From: Odiellus spinosus
Taxonomy: Eukaryota > Arthropoda > Arachnida > Opiliones > Phalangiidae
Length of the DNA stretch: 64,000 nucleotides
NCBI GenBank assembly: GCA_963920705.1
Contig: OY987225.1
Location: forward strand, 32,403,458-32,467,457
Reading direction: 5' to 3'
The notes below the pieces were generated by a model, which had not been told where the DNA came from, did not search any database, and saw only the letters and a list, made by a program, of their open reading frames with translations. The position numbers were made by a program, and so were the translations under genes. The number at the start of each line of letters is the position of its first letter. Positions within the stretch are counted from its first letter, which is position 1. This document shows, one piece after another, positions 47,834 to 58,483 of this stretch.

Positions 47834-48420
47834 AGTCGCGTTCGTGCTACAAATTTCGAAACAATTTTCAAAAAAGCTTTTTAGAGATATAAGAAATTAT
47901 CAGATAGATCAGTGTTCCGATTAAAATGGAGTTTCATTTATAAACGGGTTGATTTTCGTTTTTAACGGGTTGATTTTCGTTTTTAACGGGTTGATTTTCG
48001 TTTTTAACGGGTTGATTTTCGTTTTTAACGGGTTGATTTTCGTTTTTAACGGGTTGATTTTCGTTTATAACGGGTTGATTTTCGTTTATAACGGGTTGAT
48101 TTTCGTTTATAGCGGGTTGATTTTCGTTTATAACGGGTTGATTTTCGTTTATAGCGGGTTGATTTTCGTTTATAGCGGGTTGATTTTCGTTTATAGCGGG
48201 TTGATTTTCGTTTATAGCGGGTTGATTTTCGTTTATAGCGGGTTGATTTTCGTTTATAGCGGGTTGATTTTCGTTTTTAGCGGGTTGATTTTTCGTTTTT
48301 AACGGGTTGATTTTTCGTTTGTAACGAATTGATTTTTCGTTTATAACGAATTGATTTTTCGTTTGTAACGATTTTTCAATTAGTTTATAGCGAACTTTAT
48401 TGTATAGTGTGAATTTGGCT
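47834..48420. mobile_element. F6-type terminal arms enclosing a 21-bp minisatellite
   Basis: Left arm GTCGCGTTCGTGCTACAAAT followed by TTCGAAACAATTTTC; right arm TATAGTGTGAATTTGGCTAA. Both resemble F6 ends (GCCGCGTTCACACTA and its complement). The array at 47939-48372 fills most of the interior. Confidence 0.65.
47939..48372 (+). repeat. 21-bp minisatellite TGATTTTCGTTTATAACGGGT
   Basis: About 20 units; the sub-blocks carry TTTTTAACGGG, TTTATAACGGG, TTTATAGCGGG and, at the right, 22-bp units with TTTTTCG. Because 21 is divisible by three, both strands stay open, encoding heptad repeats such as NGLIFVF (plus) and NENQPAI (minus). No start context, splice signal or non-repeat domain supports coding. 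Confidence 0.95.
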
Positions 48421-49200
48421 AAGAAATATAGTACTTGTAGAAATCTAGAAATCTCCAATCCTTTGTTTTGATTCGGCTTCGCTTGGTGTATAATTTAAAG
48501 ACTGTTTTAATCGGATCCAAGAGGCGTAAATATTAGTTTCTATTTTGCGTCCAAGTGTTAAAGGGAAGTTTTGGGGGCTAAACAGAGCATGTCCATTTTT
48601 AAAGCGGGATGGAGACAGGGAAGATAGAATGGCGAGACCTTTACTCGTGGTTTGTTGTTGTTGTTCGCTTTCTAACGACATTATCTTTTAGAACATTATA
48701 TTGTATGACCTTCTCCATTATACCGTTTTGAAGATTTTACGGGATTAGACAAACACGTCGCGATGCGCCAAATTACGGGGTATACGTACTTAAGAGTACG
48801 GCCTCGTTCCTAAATTATAAATAAATATAGTGTTATAGGCACGCACACCATTACTAGATGGCACTATGTATAATTACTAGCAAGAACGAATTGAAATCCC
48901 TTTATAGGACCTTCAGGGTACCTTTTAGCCTTTGATATTATACTCGCGAAGCTCAAGTACTTTATCTCGTAAAACGTCGTCTGCTTATTTATTAGCCCCG
49001 CGCCTTTAACAAGGCCAATTTGAAAGCTTTTCTCCGTAGCCAATTTTGGTTCGTCTGAACAAAAATTGGTCAAGTGGGTGAAATTAAAATCGCCACAGAA
49101 AAATTGGGTTGTTCTCTACATGGGTTAATAAGCGGGAAAGCTTTTTATTAATCCATGCTTTGTAAAAAGTATCCAGCTTTCTAACAGGGTACCTTTATTC
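48421..49200. other. Non-coding stretch
   Basis: The small minus-strand frames at 48681-48445 and 49073-48864 have no recognised family. Confidence 0.35.
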
Positions 49201-49214
49201 GGGTAGCTTGGATA

Positions 49215-49664
49215 GGAATTCTCTCTTTAAAGGCCTAATCCACTAGTAAAATATAGTATTTTTCATATATCAAAATCAGAAGCCGATGAAACCCTCCTGT
49301 GAAGTCTATTACTCCCGGGTCTTGTCTACCCTTCTCTGTATGGGTTAGTTTCAAAAAAGCGTGATTCGTACGCCTCCCAACGGTAGATATTTTCGGAGCG
49401 GGAGTTCGTCGAGCGAATATCTCTAGCAGCCTTGGAAATCGTCAAAAAAACGTCGTCGTTTGTGCAGAGAGAGAATTTCCAATTTTCCGTAGACAGGGGG
49501 TATGAAGTAGGACCCCTCCGATCTCGTAAAATTGTGAATTTTACCCATACAGAGAGGCGCGCTATATGGAACATTAGAGTAGTAGACTTCAAAGGAGGGT
49601 TTCATCGGCTTCTGACAATAAGTAATCGATAAAAATTACTTGTTTGTTAGTTTTCATTCTCCCT
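49215..49664. mobile_element. Probable F4-type element interrupted by MITE-A
   Basis: The left side has CTTTAAAGGCCTAATCCACT and AGTAAAA, as near an F4 end. The right side ends TTTTCATTCTCCCT before TTAA (49665-49668). MITE-A copy 5 lies between them. Confidence 0.5.
49277..49614 (+). mobile_element. MITE-A copy 5
   Basis: 338 bp with CAGAAGCCGATGAAACCC ends. The flanking 7-mers TCAAAAT and ACAATAA do not match well, so the duplication has decayed or the copy was rearranged. Confidence 0.92.
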
Positions 49665-49668
49665 TTAA

Positions 49669-51050
49669 GAAAAATCTCCTTGTTTAAAGTTAAATTTTTC
49701 GAAATAAGATTGGAAATTGCGTAAACTTTAAAAGTTATTTCCATATATATTTGAATGTAAAGGGTTTGCGTTACGAGGGAGGCGAAAGTTTCCCCAAGAA
49801 AAATAATATTTGAAACACAGTGACATTTATATTAGTCCCTTTCCACGGATACATTACTTTATATTTTGTATAAAAGGAAAAAGGGGAAAAATCTTAAGGT
49901 ATAAGCTAGCGTGGTCATGGTAGATGTAGTCGTAAGAATCCCTTCTATCTGTGTAAGAAAGTTGAATAAATTAAATCATGATTCCTCTTATACAAAGAGA
50001 GGACAGTTGTAATATCAAAATATTAGTTTTTAACTACTTTTTTCCCTATGGAAGTTAGTATATTTGTATCCTTCCGCCATTGCTTTGTACGTATTGATAA
50101 TTTAATCTTAATTTTGAATTAAAGGAGGGGAAGAAATACTAACCTTTTTATTTAAGGGAAACTGAAATTTAAACTAATTTCATAACTTAAAATTTCGTGG
50201 AAAATACAATTTTAAGAACTCTCTCTTCTAACCTGGAAACTGATTGAGGTTTTTTTTTTAATTAACGACGTTAATTAATAGATTAAAAACTTACCAGGAT
50301 ATCATTTTCATCATTGAAATTAAAATATTAGAATTTTACCGACACTCACTAATCCCCCAAGTTTGATTTTTCCACGAAACAATTGTCATGTGGTGTTTTG
50401 ATTGGTTGTTGTGGTTACATTTCTTGTAACGCGTGCTACTTAATCTCAATAGCTACTTTTTATTCAAATGAATTTAAAATTTGAAATTGGCGCGAAATCT
50501 AATTTGAAATTAAAGTAATTCTAACTTCACCGTCCCTTTTCTCAGGGTTTCACCGAATTCGCCTTTTCTGTCTTTTTCTCCTTGTAATTTCCGTTACACT
50601 TAAGGGATATTTCAAATCCCCGCTCAAGATATAGAAAACAACACCTTTCCCCATTTTAGTCTTATTTTTCTATCAAAGAGTGAGCTCGGTAAGATTTAAA
50701 AATAAAATTTAAAAGACGGCTGGAAAAGGTACATCGCAATCAGTTTAAAAATTCAGCGTATCTCGAAGCTAAACTCCCTTCTATTTCAAAGAAATAACTT
50801 AATATAAAGATTGATTGCATCTATACCCTTACAAACTTTGAATATGCACCTTGAAATCTTAGCCAGAACAAACAGTATGAAGTAGAATTTTGGATTTTGG
50901 GTTTTTACTTGATTTTTTGTGGCGTTTTCCCACGGTTTCGCTGTTAGTTTAGAGCCAATAGAAACTTCAAGCGAAGGAATGACGTCATGAGTATTAATAC
51001 AAATGTTAAACTTTATATATAAAGATATATGTGTAATTCTTTTTACTAAT
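49669..51050. other. Non-coding stretch
   Basis: AT-rich. Around 50370-50540 there is a GGCGCGAAATCTAATTTG segment reminiscent of F9. No gene recognised. Confidence 0.35.
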
Positions 51051-51054
51051 ATAT

Positions 51055-51385
51055 GACGTAGTAATTTTCGTAAGTACTTTTACGAAAAAGACCGCGTGAA
51101 AGTTACCTTAACACTCGTGCATGAACGCGTGAAAATCAACTGTAGGTTCTACAATAGTCAAATCACGTGACCATAGTGCGATGACGTAGTATTGCGGGGA
51201 ATTTATATTTTAAAAATTTCGAAAATGGAGATTATAAAATATGTATTTTTTACTATCGCTGTAATTTTGTTCTATGACATATGTATATATATTTTGAATC
51301 GTTTTTTAACGATCTTTCTGAAAATGTGACTCAATTTCCATTTGGAGTTCGTGAAAAATCAGTAACAGCTTCACTTTAAATTGCT
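51055..51385 (+). repeat. Dispersed repeat family B, full-length-looking copy
   Basis: GTAAGTACTTTTACGAAAAA, CATGAACGCGTGAAAATCAA, AATCACGTGACCATAGTGCG, ATGACATATGTATATATATT, TTTTTTAACGATCTTTCTGA, ATTTCCATTTGGAGTTCG and CAGCTTCACTTTAAA in order. Useful as a family reference. No inverted ends found. Confidence 0.88.
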
Positions 51386-51694
51386 TCTAAGATAGTTTGT
51401 ACAAGTACCAGTCTTCTCTTGATACTATATGTAAGAGAACTTTGGCACGCACTAGGGCCATCTGGAACTTGTAATTGAAATTAAGGTGTTTTTTTGTACG
51501 TATACCCTATATGTTCGGTGATACTTTTCTCAGGCTGGTAGTATTTTTAGTTAGGGTTTGCCTAGAAACCCCTAAAACCGTATTTTTAACAAACAACAAC
51601 TAAAGAGCGACAATTATTAGGAGCCATATGTTTTTGAAAGGGTAGTGCGTTATTTCTCGCGTTACCATCGTTACTTTTCACTTGATATATCGTA

Positions 51695-51965
51695 AGAATC
51701 AATGGTTCGTTTTCAAAGCGATTTGAAAAAAAATCATTGCTTTTTGACGCGCTGAAGATTCAAAAGAATAGGCTGGCGTTTGATTGCCAAGGTCTTAGGC
51801 TGAAATAATATGATTGGCCCGAATTTATAGAAATTATACCAAACTTAAGAAATTAATTTAAACAACAAAAACGTGTCTAAAATTCTGAAATAAATTTCGA
51901 ATATTTTTTTTGGCACGGTGATTCCAACAAAATAAATTAAAAAGCTTCAAGTTTCCCTTTAAATT
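51695..51965. repeat. Dispersed repeat F10, copy 2, inverted
   Basis: GCCAAGGTCTTAGGCTGAAA, TAATATGATTGGC, AAAACGTGTCTAAAATTCTG, GGCACGGTGATTCCAAC and CAAGTTTCCCTTTAA, the inverse arrangement of copy 1. Confidence 0.65.
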
Positions 51966-51972
51966 AGTTTAA

Positions 51973-52170
51973 AGGGAGAATGAAAGGCCGAAACAACCTA
52001 TTTTTAATCGATTAAGAATGCTAAAATAATGAGAAAAACAATAATATAACTCACCAAGAATATTTCGTTATTTTATAATCAATTTTTGGTGAATTATATT
52101 ATTGTTTTTCTCATTATTTAAGCGTTCTTAATCGATTAAAAATAGGTTGTTTTGGCCTTTCATTCTCCCT
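51973..52170. mobile_element. F3 element, compact foldback copy at TTAA
   Basis: 198 bp, AGGGAGAATGAAAGGCCGAA to its complement, flanked by TTAA at 51969-51972 and 52171-52174. The two arms meet with almost no spacer, so the internal GC-rich part of the copy at 21421 is missing. Confidence 0.93.
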
Positions 52171-52174
52171 TTAA

Positions 52175-52970
52175 GAGCCATTTTATACCAGACGATATTT
52201 AATAGATAAAGCAACGTACTCTGTAAAATTTCTTCGAAATAAATTTAGGCTTAGCGAAATTAGTTCGTAACTTTAATTATTAACCTTTGATGAGTTTTGA
52301 TACCTTTTTTAACGCGTTGTATCTCTGAAAAATAACTCGTTAACATAATCTAGTATCCCTTTAAAAGATTCGTAAAATATTTTAGGGTGTTTTTTATTTA
52401 TTTTGAAGATAATGATACAATTTATTGCCTTTATGGACGAAATATTTCATATCATCAATGGGATTTTTAGTTGCTTCTTAGGATGTAAGTTCGTACGAGT
52501 TTTGTCCGGGGATGGGAGATGGGGGAAGTAGGATGCTTTTGGGACTGGTTTAAAGGAATCTTGATATGTTTAAGATGTGCTGGGCTCATTTTTCAAATCT
52601 TCTATTCCCTATTTTATATATTTTTTGGTGGAGAGGAATTTTCCTCCCCACTTCGAAAGGGAAAAGCGTGGTTTCTTTATGACTTTGTCATTTGTTTCAA
52701 TTTGGGAAACTTATAGGGTATTTTCTGGAAGGACTCGGCGTCCAATGATGTCGGATATGGGGCCCTAAGTTTAATATACAATGCGATTTTTGCCATATTT
52801 ATTTATTCCATTTTTTTTTTCTTAAATTTTTCTGAAATTTTAAACTTATAGCTTATGAATGGTACCAAAAGTCAATGATTTTATATCATAAAAGTAGATA
52901 ACGCGACTGTCAGATTCTGATTCGAAACACTCTAGCGACAATATAGCCAAGCGCGTTTCTCTCTCCCGAC
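52175..52970. other. Non-coding stretch
   Basis: A segment TTTAGGCTTAGCGAAATTAG at 52244 repeats one near 9719. The short open frames at 52519-52768 have no recognised family. Confidence 0.35.
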
Positions 52971-52971
52971 A

Positions 52972-53080
52972 TAAAATATCGAGGAAGAGTCCAAATCACT
53001 CGAGCCAGACAGGGGTGATGACTTTTTTTGGCTATTTTTAAGTGAATGACTAGTACATTTGCTGGTAGTATTAAGCTACG
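52972..53080 (+). repeat. Dispersed repeat family C, copy 3
   Basis: CGAGGAAGAGTCCAAATCAC, TCGAGCCAGACAGGGGTGAT, GACTTTTTTTGGC, GACTAGTACATTTGC and ATTAAGCTAC. Confidence 0.8.
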
Positions 53081-53190
53081 GGGGGTTGTTTACTTTTATG
53101 GAATAAAATGATAGACGTTTGATATTACTATACCTAATAAAATATTTTTGGTAGGACTAATTAAGCCACTCTTTGCTACCATACTAATAC

Positions 53191-53527
53191 CAGAAGCCGA
53201 TGAAACCCTCCTTTGAAGTCTATTACTCCCGGGTCTTGTCTACCCCTCTCTGTATGGGTAATTGTCAAAAGGCGCGATTTGTACGCCTCCTAACGGTAGA
53301 TATTTTCGGAGCGGGAGTTCGTCGAGCGAATATCTCTAGCAGCCTTGGAGTTCGTCCAAAAAACGTCGTCGTTTGTGGAGAGAGAGAATTTCCAATTTTC
53401 CGTAGACAGGGGGGATGAAGTAGGACCCCTTCTAACTCGTAAAATTGGGAATTTTACCCATACAGAGAGGAGCGGCATATGGAACATTGGAGTAGTAGAC
53501 TTCAAAGGAGGGTTTCATCTGCTTCTG
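53191..53527 (+). mobile_element. MITE-A copy 6 with 7-bp target duplication
   Basis: 337 bp with intact ends (one change near the right tip) and a perfect duplication CTAATAC at 53184-53190 and 53528-53534. Confidence 0.96.
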
Positions 53528-53534
53528 CTAATAC

Positions 53535-54436
53535 TAATAGTAAACCTATGATATTTTTCACTGAAAATAATGATGTTGATGGCTCCACGAAATAATAAGG
53601 CGTATAATTTTAAAGTCTTCAAACCAAGTCTAGCCAATCATCGGGACGCTCTACAGGGAAGGTATCGCGAAGGAATAAAATTTTTATCCAATTAGCTGAG
53701 GAATACGACTAAATTACCCATTTTACATAAAAATTAGCAAGTTTAAAGTGCATTTTAGTATAGTGATGTTAATTTTATAGATCAAAGGTTTTTAGCCTAA
53801 CTTCTACGTCGCTTCTATAGTTTTAGTTTGAGTTGTGTTTTCAACGTAAGTTAATGTTCTGGCGTATTAATAAACGATATTAAAACTCGTAGGAATAAAA
53901 ATAGTACTTTAAAATCAGTTCACGAACGTATGAAATGTTTTCAACAATAGAAAATTTTAAATAAGAATTTTCGATTAGCGCCGGCGCGCCACCAAGCCTC
54001 CTTTTTAAACCATTATTTAAATAAGCTTTTTCCCGAAAAATCTCGTGTATTTTTAAAATCAAGCCGAGGGATTTTGCGTAATAGACAAACTTCTAGATTA
54101 TTTTATCCACCCAAAGAGGGCGAATGGAGAAATTGATATCGTCTCGGGGGAAAACCCGGGAAATCTGATTTCAAAAGGGAACCCGCTCGACTTCAATCGC
54201 TATTGTTTCCCGCGTGCCGAGAATTCGGCTAAGAAAGGCCAATTTATCCGACGCCGGTCTCCCGTTCTTATAATACCGAAATTGAGCGCTTGCATAATTG
54301 AGGGAGGTTTTCGAGTTCGCTTAAATCCTAACGTATACGGGAGAAATAGGTGGAGGTAGACGAAATTCGAAACATTCCTAAAGAAAAAGTCTCGCGGAAT
54401 TATGACAAGTTTCCCCTTCAATTATTATTTAAGAGT
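53535..54436. other. Non-coding stretch with a D fragment and GC-richer patches
   Basis: A D-family copy lies at about 53860-53915 (GGCGTATTAATAAACGATAT). A GC-richer patch at 53970-54400 includes CGCCGGCGCGCC but no coding signature. Confidence 0.35.
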
Positions 54437-54775
54437 CAGAAGCCGATGAAACCCTCCTTTGAAGTCTATTACTCCCGGGTCTTGTTTACCCCTCTCTGTA
54501 TGGGTTAGTTTCAAAAAGCGCGATTCGTACGCCTCCTAACGGTAGATAGTTTCGGAGCGGGAGTTCGTCGAGCGAATATCTCTAGCAGCCTCGGAGTTCG
54601 TCAAAAAAACGTCGTCGTTTTTTGGAGAGAGAGAATTTCCAATTTTCCGTAGACAGGGGGGTATGAAGTAGGACCCCTCCGATCTCGTAAAATTGTGAAT
54701 TTTACCCATACAGAGAGGAGCGCTATATGGAACATTAGAGTAGTAGACTTCAAAGGAGGGTTTTATCGGCTTCTG
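54437..54775 (+). mobile_element. MITE-A copy 7 with near-perfect 7-bp duplication
   Basis: 339 bp. Flanks are TAAGAGT (54430-54436) and TTAGAGT (54776-54782), six of seven identical. It lies about 0.9 kb from copy 6, in the same orientation. Confidence 0.95.
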
Positions 54776-54825
54776 TTAGAGTTTAGAGTGGAGTGAGAGC
54801 TCAAAATATGGTGTTATTTCAAACT

Positions 54826-55097
54826 TATCATCAAAATAGGCTTAGCTGAATTCATGGAGATACTTGATTTCTTCGTATTCAATGGAGATCTTGCCTTAAC
54901 AACGTGCCTTTTTCTCATTGGTCGCTGACCCGTCAATGAAAATAAATTCAAAATCTCCATGAATCCAGCTAAGCCTATTTTGATGGTAATTTTTAAATTT
55001 ATTTCTAGTTTAATATTTTCTTCTAAATTTTTTTACTGGTGGATTAGGTCTATTTAAACGATAAGGAATTTAGAATAAAATCAGGCTGCATTCTCAA
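54826..55097. mobile_element. F4 element, copy 4
   Basis: TCATCAAAATAGGCTTAGCT and the mirrored CAGCTAAGCCTATTTTGATG delimit a palindrome. It is followed by the F4 tail TTTATTTCTAGTTTAATATT, GGTGGATTAGGTCTATTTAA and a degraded right end GCATTCTCAATTTA. Confidence 0.75.
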
Positions 55098-55101
55098 TTT
55101 A

Positions 55102-55640
55102 AGATAGATGTCCATTGTTAATAGTTTAGATAAATCGAACGTTGTTAAGTAAGGCTAGTTCTTTATTAAATGCATATATGCTTAGAATGAAAACGCAATT
55201 TTTGAAGAATTGAGGCAAAATAGCGGAAAGCCAGCGGAAGTTAGTCTGAGTTATATGCAACAGAGCATACTCTTTATATGTTCATGTTACTCTCAGCTAT
55301 CTCTCTCTCTCTCCTCCGAAGAGTATTCTATCTTCTATCAAAACATCCGTTCTTGAGTGCCTTTTTGCTCTTATCTTTTTTTTATATATATATATATGCC
55401 TATATATTCATTTTTTCGTTTTCTCTGTGGCTTCCCTGTAAGGTTTTTACAATTTTTTCCTTCTGGAAGATTTGAAGACTAATAGATCGTGTAGACATAT
55501 ACACCGTGAGATGTTTCATTCGACTATAATACCGTGACGATTTCATTTGAGTCAGAATGTGGGATAATCATACGCGTAATTGTTTTAAATTATTCTTTTT
55601 CCAGTTCTTTCTTTGTTAAACATCGCAAGACGTTATAATT
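55102..55640. other. Non-coding stretch
   Basis: AT-rich, with a short TC run near 55300. No gene recognised. Confidence 0.35.
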
Positions 55641-55641
55641 T

Positions 55642-56265
55642 TGTTAGGCTTAATCGATGTTTGAAATTAGGCTTAATCGGCGTTTGAAATTGGGGTTAAA
55701 TCGACGTTTGAAATTAGGGTTAAATCGACGTTTGAAATTAGGGTTAAATCGACGTTTGAAATTAGGGTTAAATCGACGTTTGAAATTAGGGTTAAATCGA
55801 CGTTTGAAATTAGGGTTAAATCGACGTTTGAAATTAGGGTTAAATCGACGTTTGAAATTAGGGTTAAATCGACGTTTGAAATTAGGGTTAAATCGACGTT
55901 TGAAATTAGGCTTAATCGACGTTTGAAATTAGGCTTAATCGACGTTTGAAATTAGGCTTAATCGACGTTTGAAATTAGGCTTAATCGACGTTTGAAATTA
56001 GGCTTAAATCGACGTTTGAAATTAGGCTTAAAACGACGTTTGAAATTAGGCTTAATCGACGTTTGAAATTAGGCTTAATCGACGTTTGAAATTAGGCTTA
56101 ATCGACGTTTGAAATTAGGCTTAATCGGCGTTTGAAATTAGGCTTAATCGACGTTTGAAATTAGGCTTAATCGACGTTTGAAATTAGGCTTAAATCGACG
56201 TTTGAAATTAGGCTTAAATCGACGTTTGAAATTAGGCTTAAATCGACGTTTGAAATTAGGCTTAA
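55642..56265 (+). repeat. 23/24-bp minisatellite, AATTAGGCTTAATCGACGTT type
   Basis: About 26 units. Units 3-11 are mostly 24 bp with AGGGTTAAATCG; later ones are 23 bp with AGGCTTAATCG, and a few at the right are 24 bp with AGGCTTAAATCG. The 24-bp block keeps a frame open (GLNRRLKL octads, 55657-55926), which is a by-product of the period. Confidence 0.96.
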
Positions 56266-57111
56266 CTTGTTTTTCAAATAATAAATAAAACTCGCCACGT
56301 GCAAAGAAGTTTAACCAAGTGTTAACCCCAAAACAAACCTACCTATAGAATTATATTTTTAATAACTTGTATATTTTTAAAATACTTCAATCATTATCCT
56401 TTTAAGATAAAAACAACATCAACTTCTCTTTAAGGAGTTAAAAGTTTGAATAAACAAACGTAACAGTTTGTAAATTTTAGTATATGTTGGGTCGATAAAA
56501 CCCTCTCTTTCCCTCATCAGCGCAGTTGCAATGTTTGTTTATATAAAATTTTAAGTCTTTAAACTACACGAGCTTCTCTTCAATTGATAAAATATCTTCG
56601 TAAGCTCCGAAATATTTTAAATTAAACTGAAATCAATTAAAACTTAAGCTTAAAAATGTAAACTTCGTATGTACTCTCTTGAAGAGCAAAAAACCAAAAT
56701 GGAGCAATATTTAAGCTGGTTTATTTATGTATAGCGTAACGGCATAATGCTCTTTCGGGACTCGTCTCTATTTAGGCCTAATTTAACTTTAAATAATTTA
56801 CTATTCCTTGGCGAAGGAGACATGGAAAGCTTCAGTTTTCCTCTAGCTAATACGTGAATTGTAAATTTCTAGATTACCGCTCCTTCGCGAAGGCAAAACT
56901 TGTACAATGGCTTCAAATTATATAGATGTCAATAACAATACTCGTATAACTTGAAACTTAGAGTTTTGCCAACCTGACTATATACTAAATTAGTTGAAGT
57001 TGTTGAATCCAGAGACACAATGATTTCTAAAACTTCACACTCCTTCAAAACTCGTCACAAACTTTACGTACCGAACTATTAACTTTAGAATTTAGAGTTT
57101 AGAGATTTTAG
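56266..57111. other. Non-coding stretch
   Basis: AT-rich. No gene or repeat family recognised. Confidence 0.35.
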
Positions 57112-57118
57112 GCCTAAC

Positions 57119-57448
57119 CAGAAGCCGATGAAACCCTCCTTTGAAGTCTACTACTCCAATGTTCCATATATATAGTATGGGTAAAATTCCCAATTTTACG
57201 AGATCGGAGGGGTCCTACTTCATACCCCCCTGTCTACGGAAAATTGGAAATTCTCTCTCTCCACAAACGACGACGTTTTTTGGACGAACTCCAAGGCTGC
57301 TAGAGATATTCGCTCGACGAACTCCCGCTCCGAAAATATCTACCGTTAGGAGGCGTACGAATCGCGCCTTTTGAGAATAACCCATACAGAGAGGGGTAGA
57401 CAAGACCCGGGAGTAATAGACTTCAAAGGAGGGTTTCATCGGCTTCTG
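57119..57448 (-). mobile_element. MITE-A copy 8 with 7-bp target duplication
   Basis: 330 bp, reverse orientation to copies 2-7, with intact CAGAAGCCGATGAAACCC ends and a perfect duplication GCCTAAC at 57112-57118 and 57449-57455. A short internal deletion replaces part of the inner inverted pair near 57170. Confidence 0.96.
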
Positions 57449-57455
57449 GCCTAAC

Positions 57456-58470
57456 TAAAGTTCAAACGCAATACGGCCCTTTATGTACAGTTTTCTAAGC
57501 CTTTTTTGAATTATAGCTTTTAAATAAGGTAAATCTGAATACGTTTGGAAATTGTTTTATTTCGCGACTCTCCATTCGAGAGCCCCTCTCCCCCGAACTC
57601 TATACAATCCGTATACCAAGGCCCGATTGTAAGGCGTTCGACAAGCACCTCGGTATCCGTGATAAAGTTCGTTTGCTAATTGAAATATAACTTCAAAGGT
57701 AACATCTCTATCTCTCTTTCTCTTTCTCCGAATTTTAAGTCAGTCCCAACGCTAGTCGATTCGGTAAAATCAAAAATCACGATAGTCTGAAACCCCCCGA
57801 AAAAGCGTAATTTGTTTCAATCAGAGTCGTGGAACTTAATTCCGTTCTAATTGAAGCAATTAAGACGATGTTAAAGTGGGTGGACACGTTATACACCCAT
57901 CAACCCTTTATTTCTCTTCCCCTCAATATATATTCGTTAATCGTAACCACTCGAACAAAATTTACATCAAACAAGATTGTTCGACTTCTTTGACGCAATG
58001 TAAACCAAACTGGATTGAAGGTGGTTTTGTTAAACGCGTAATAGTTTACCATTACCTTTAAGGGTTATCTTTAAATCCTATCTGAGCTAATCCCAGAAAT
58101 TGACAAGTTTCGGTTTTATCAGAGGATAAAGGGAGATAATTCTGGAATGTCAATTTACAAATTAGTCTGAATTTGACCTAAAAACTAGGTGTCAATAAAC
58201 CTTAAGTATAACTTCATTACCTAACAAAACGCGAACAGATTATTCGCACTATTTAACTTTGATTTCGTGACGTTTTGAAAAGTAGTGGGATTGATTTATC
58301 AGAAGTAAATAGTTAGAAGTAAGTATTCTTATCTATTTTTAAAGTTTCGCGATTTTGGCGGGAAACCGCTGATGACCGACTTATACCTATTTACTTCTGG
58401 TATAACTAAACGTTAATCTACCTAACTTTCCTTTTGCCCTGAACCTTCATTCGTTAACTGGAACAACGCG
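57456..58470. other. Non-coding stretch with a GC-richer patch
   Basis: The patch at about 57540-57700 is GC-richer than its surroundings, with no coding signature. No gene recognised. Confidence 0.35.
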
Positions 58471-58475
58471 AACGG

Positions 58476-58483
58476 TATAAAAG
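58476..58483 (+). promoter_or_regulatory. Candidate TATA box (TATAAAAG in GC-richer flank)
   Basis: CGGTATAAAAGGGGG matches the metazoan TATA consensus, including the G-rich downstream flank. No transcript or coding exon is recognised downstream, so this is a sequence match only. Confidence 0.25.

Noticed and set aside
47934-48458. 174-residue minus-strand open frame
   Set aside because: Almost entirely a translated 21-bp minisatellite; no splice or start context.
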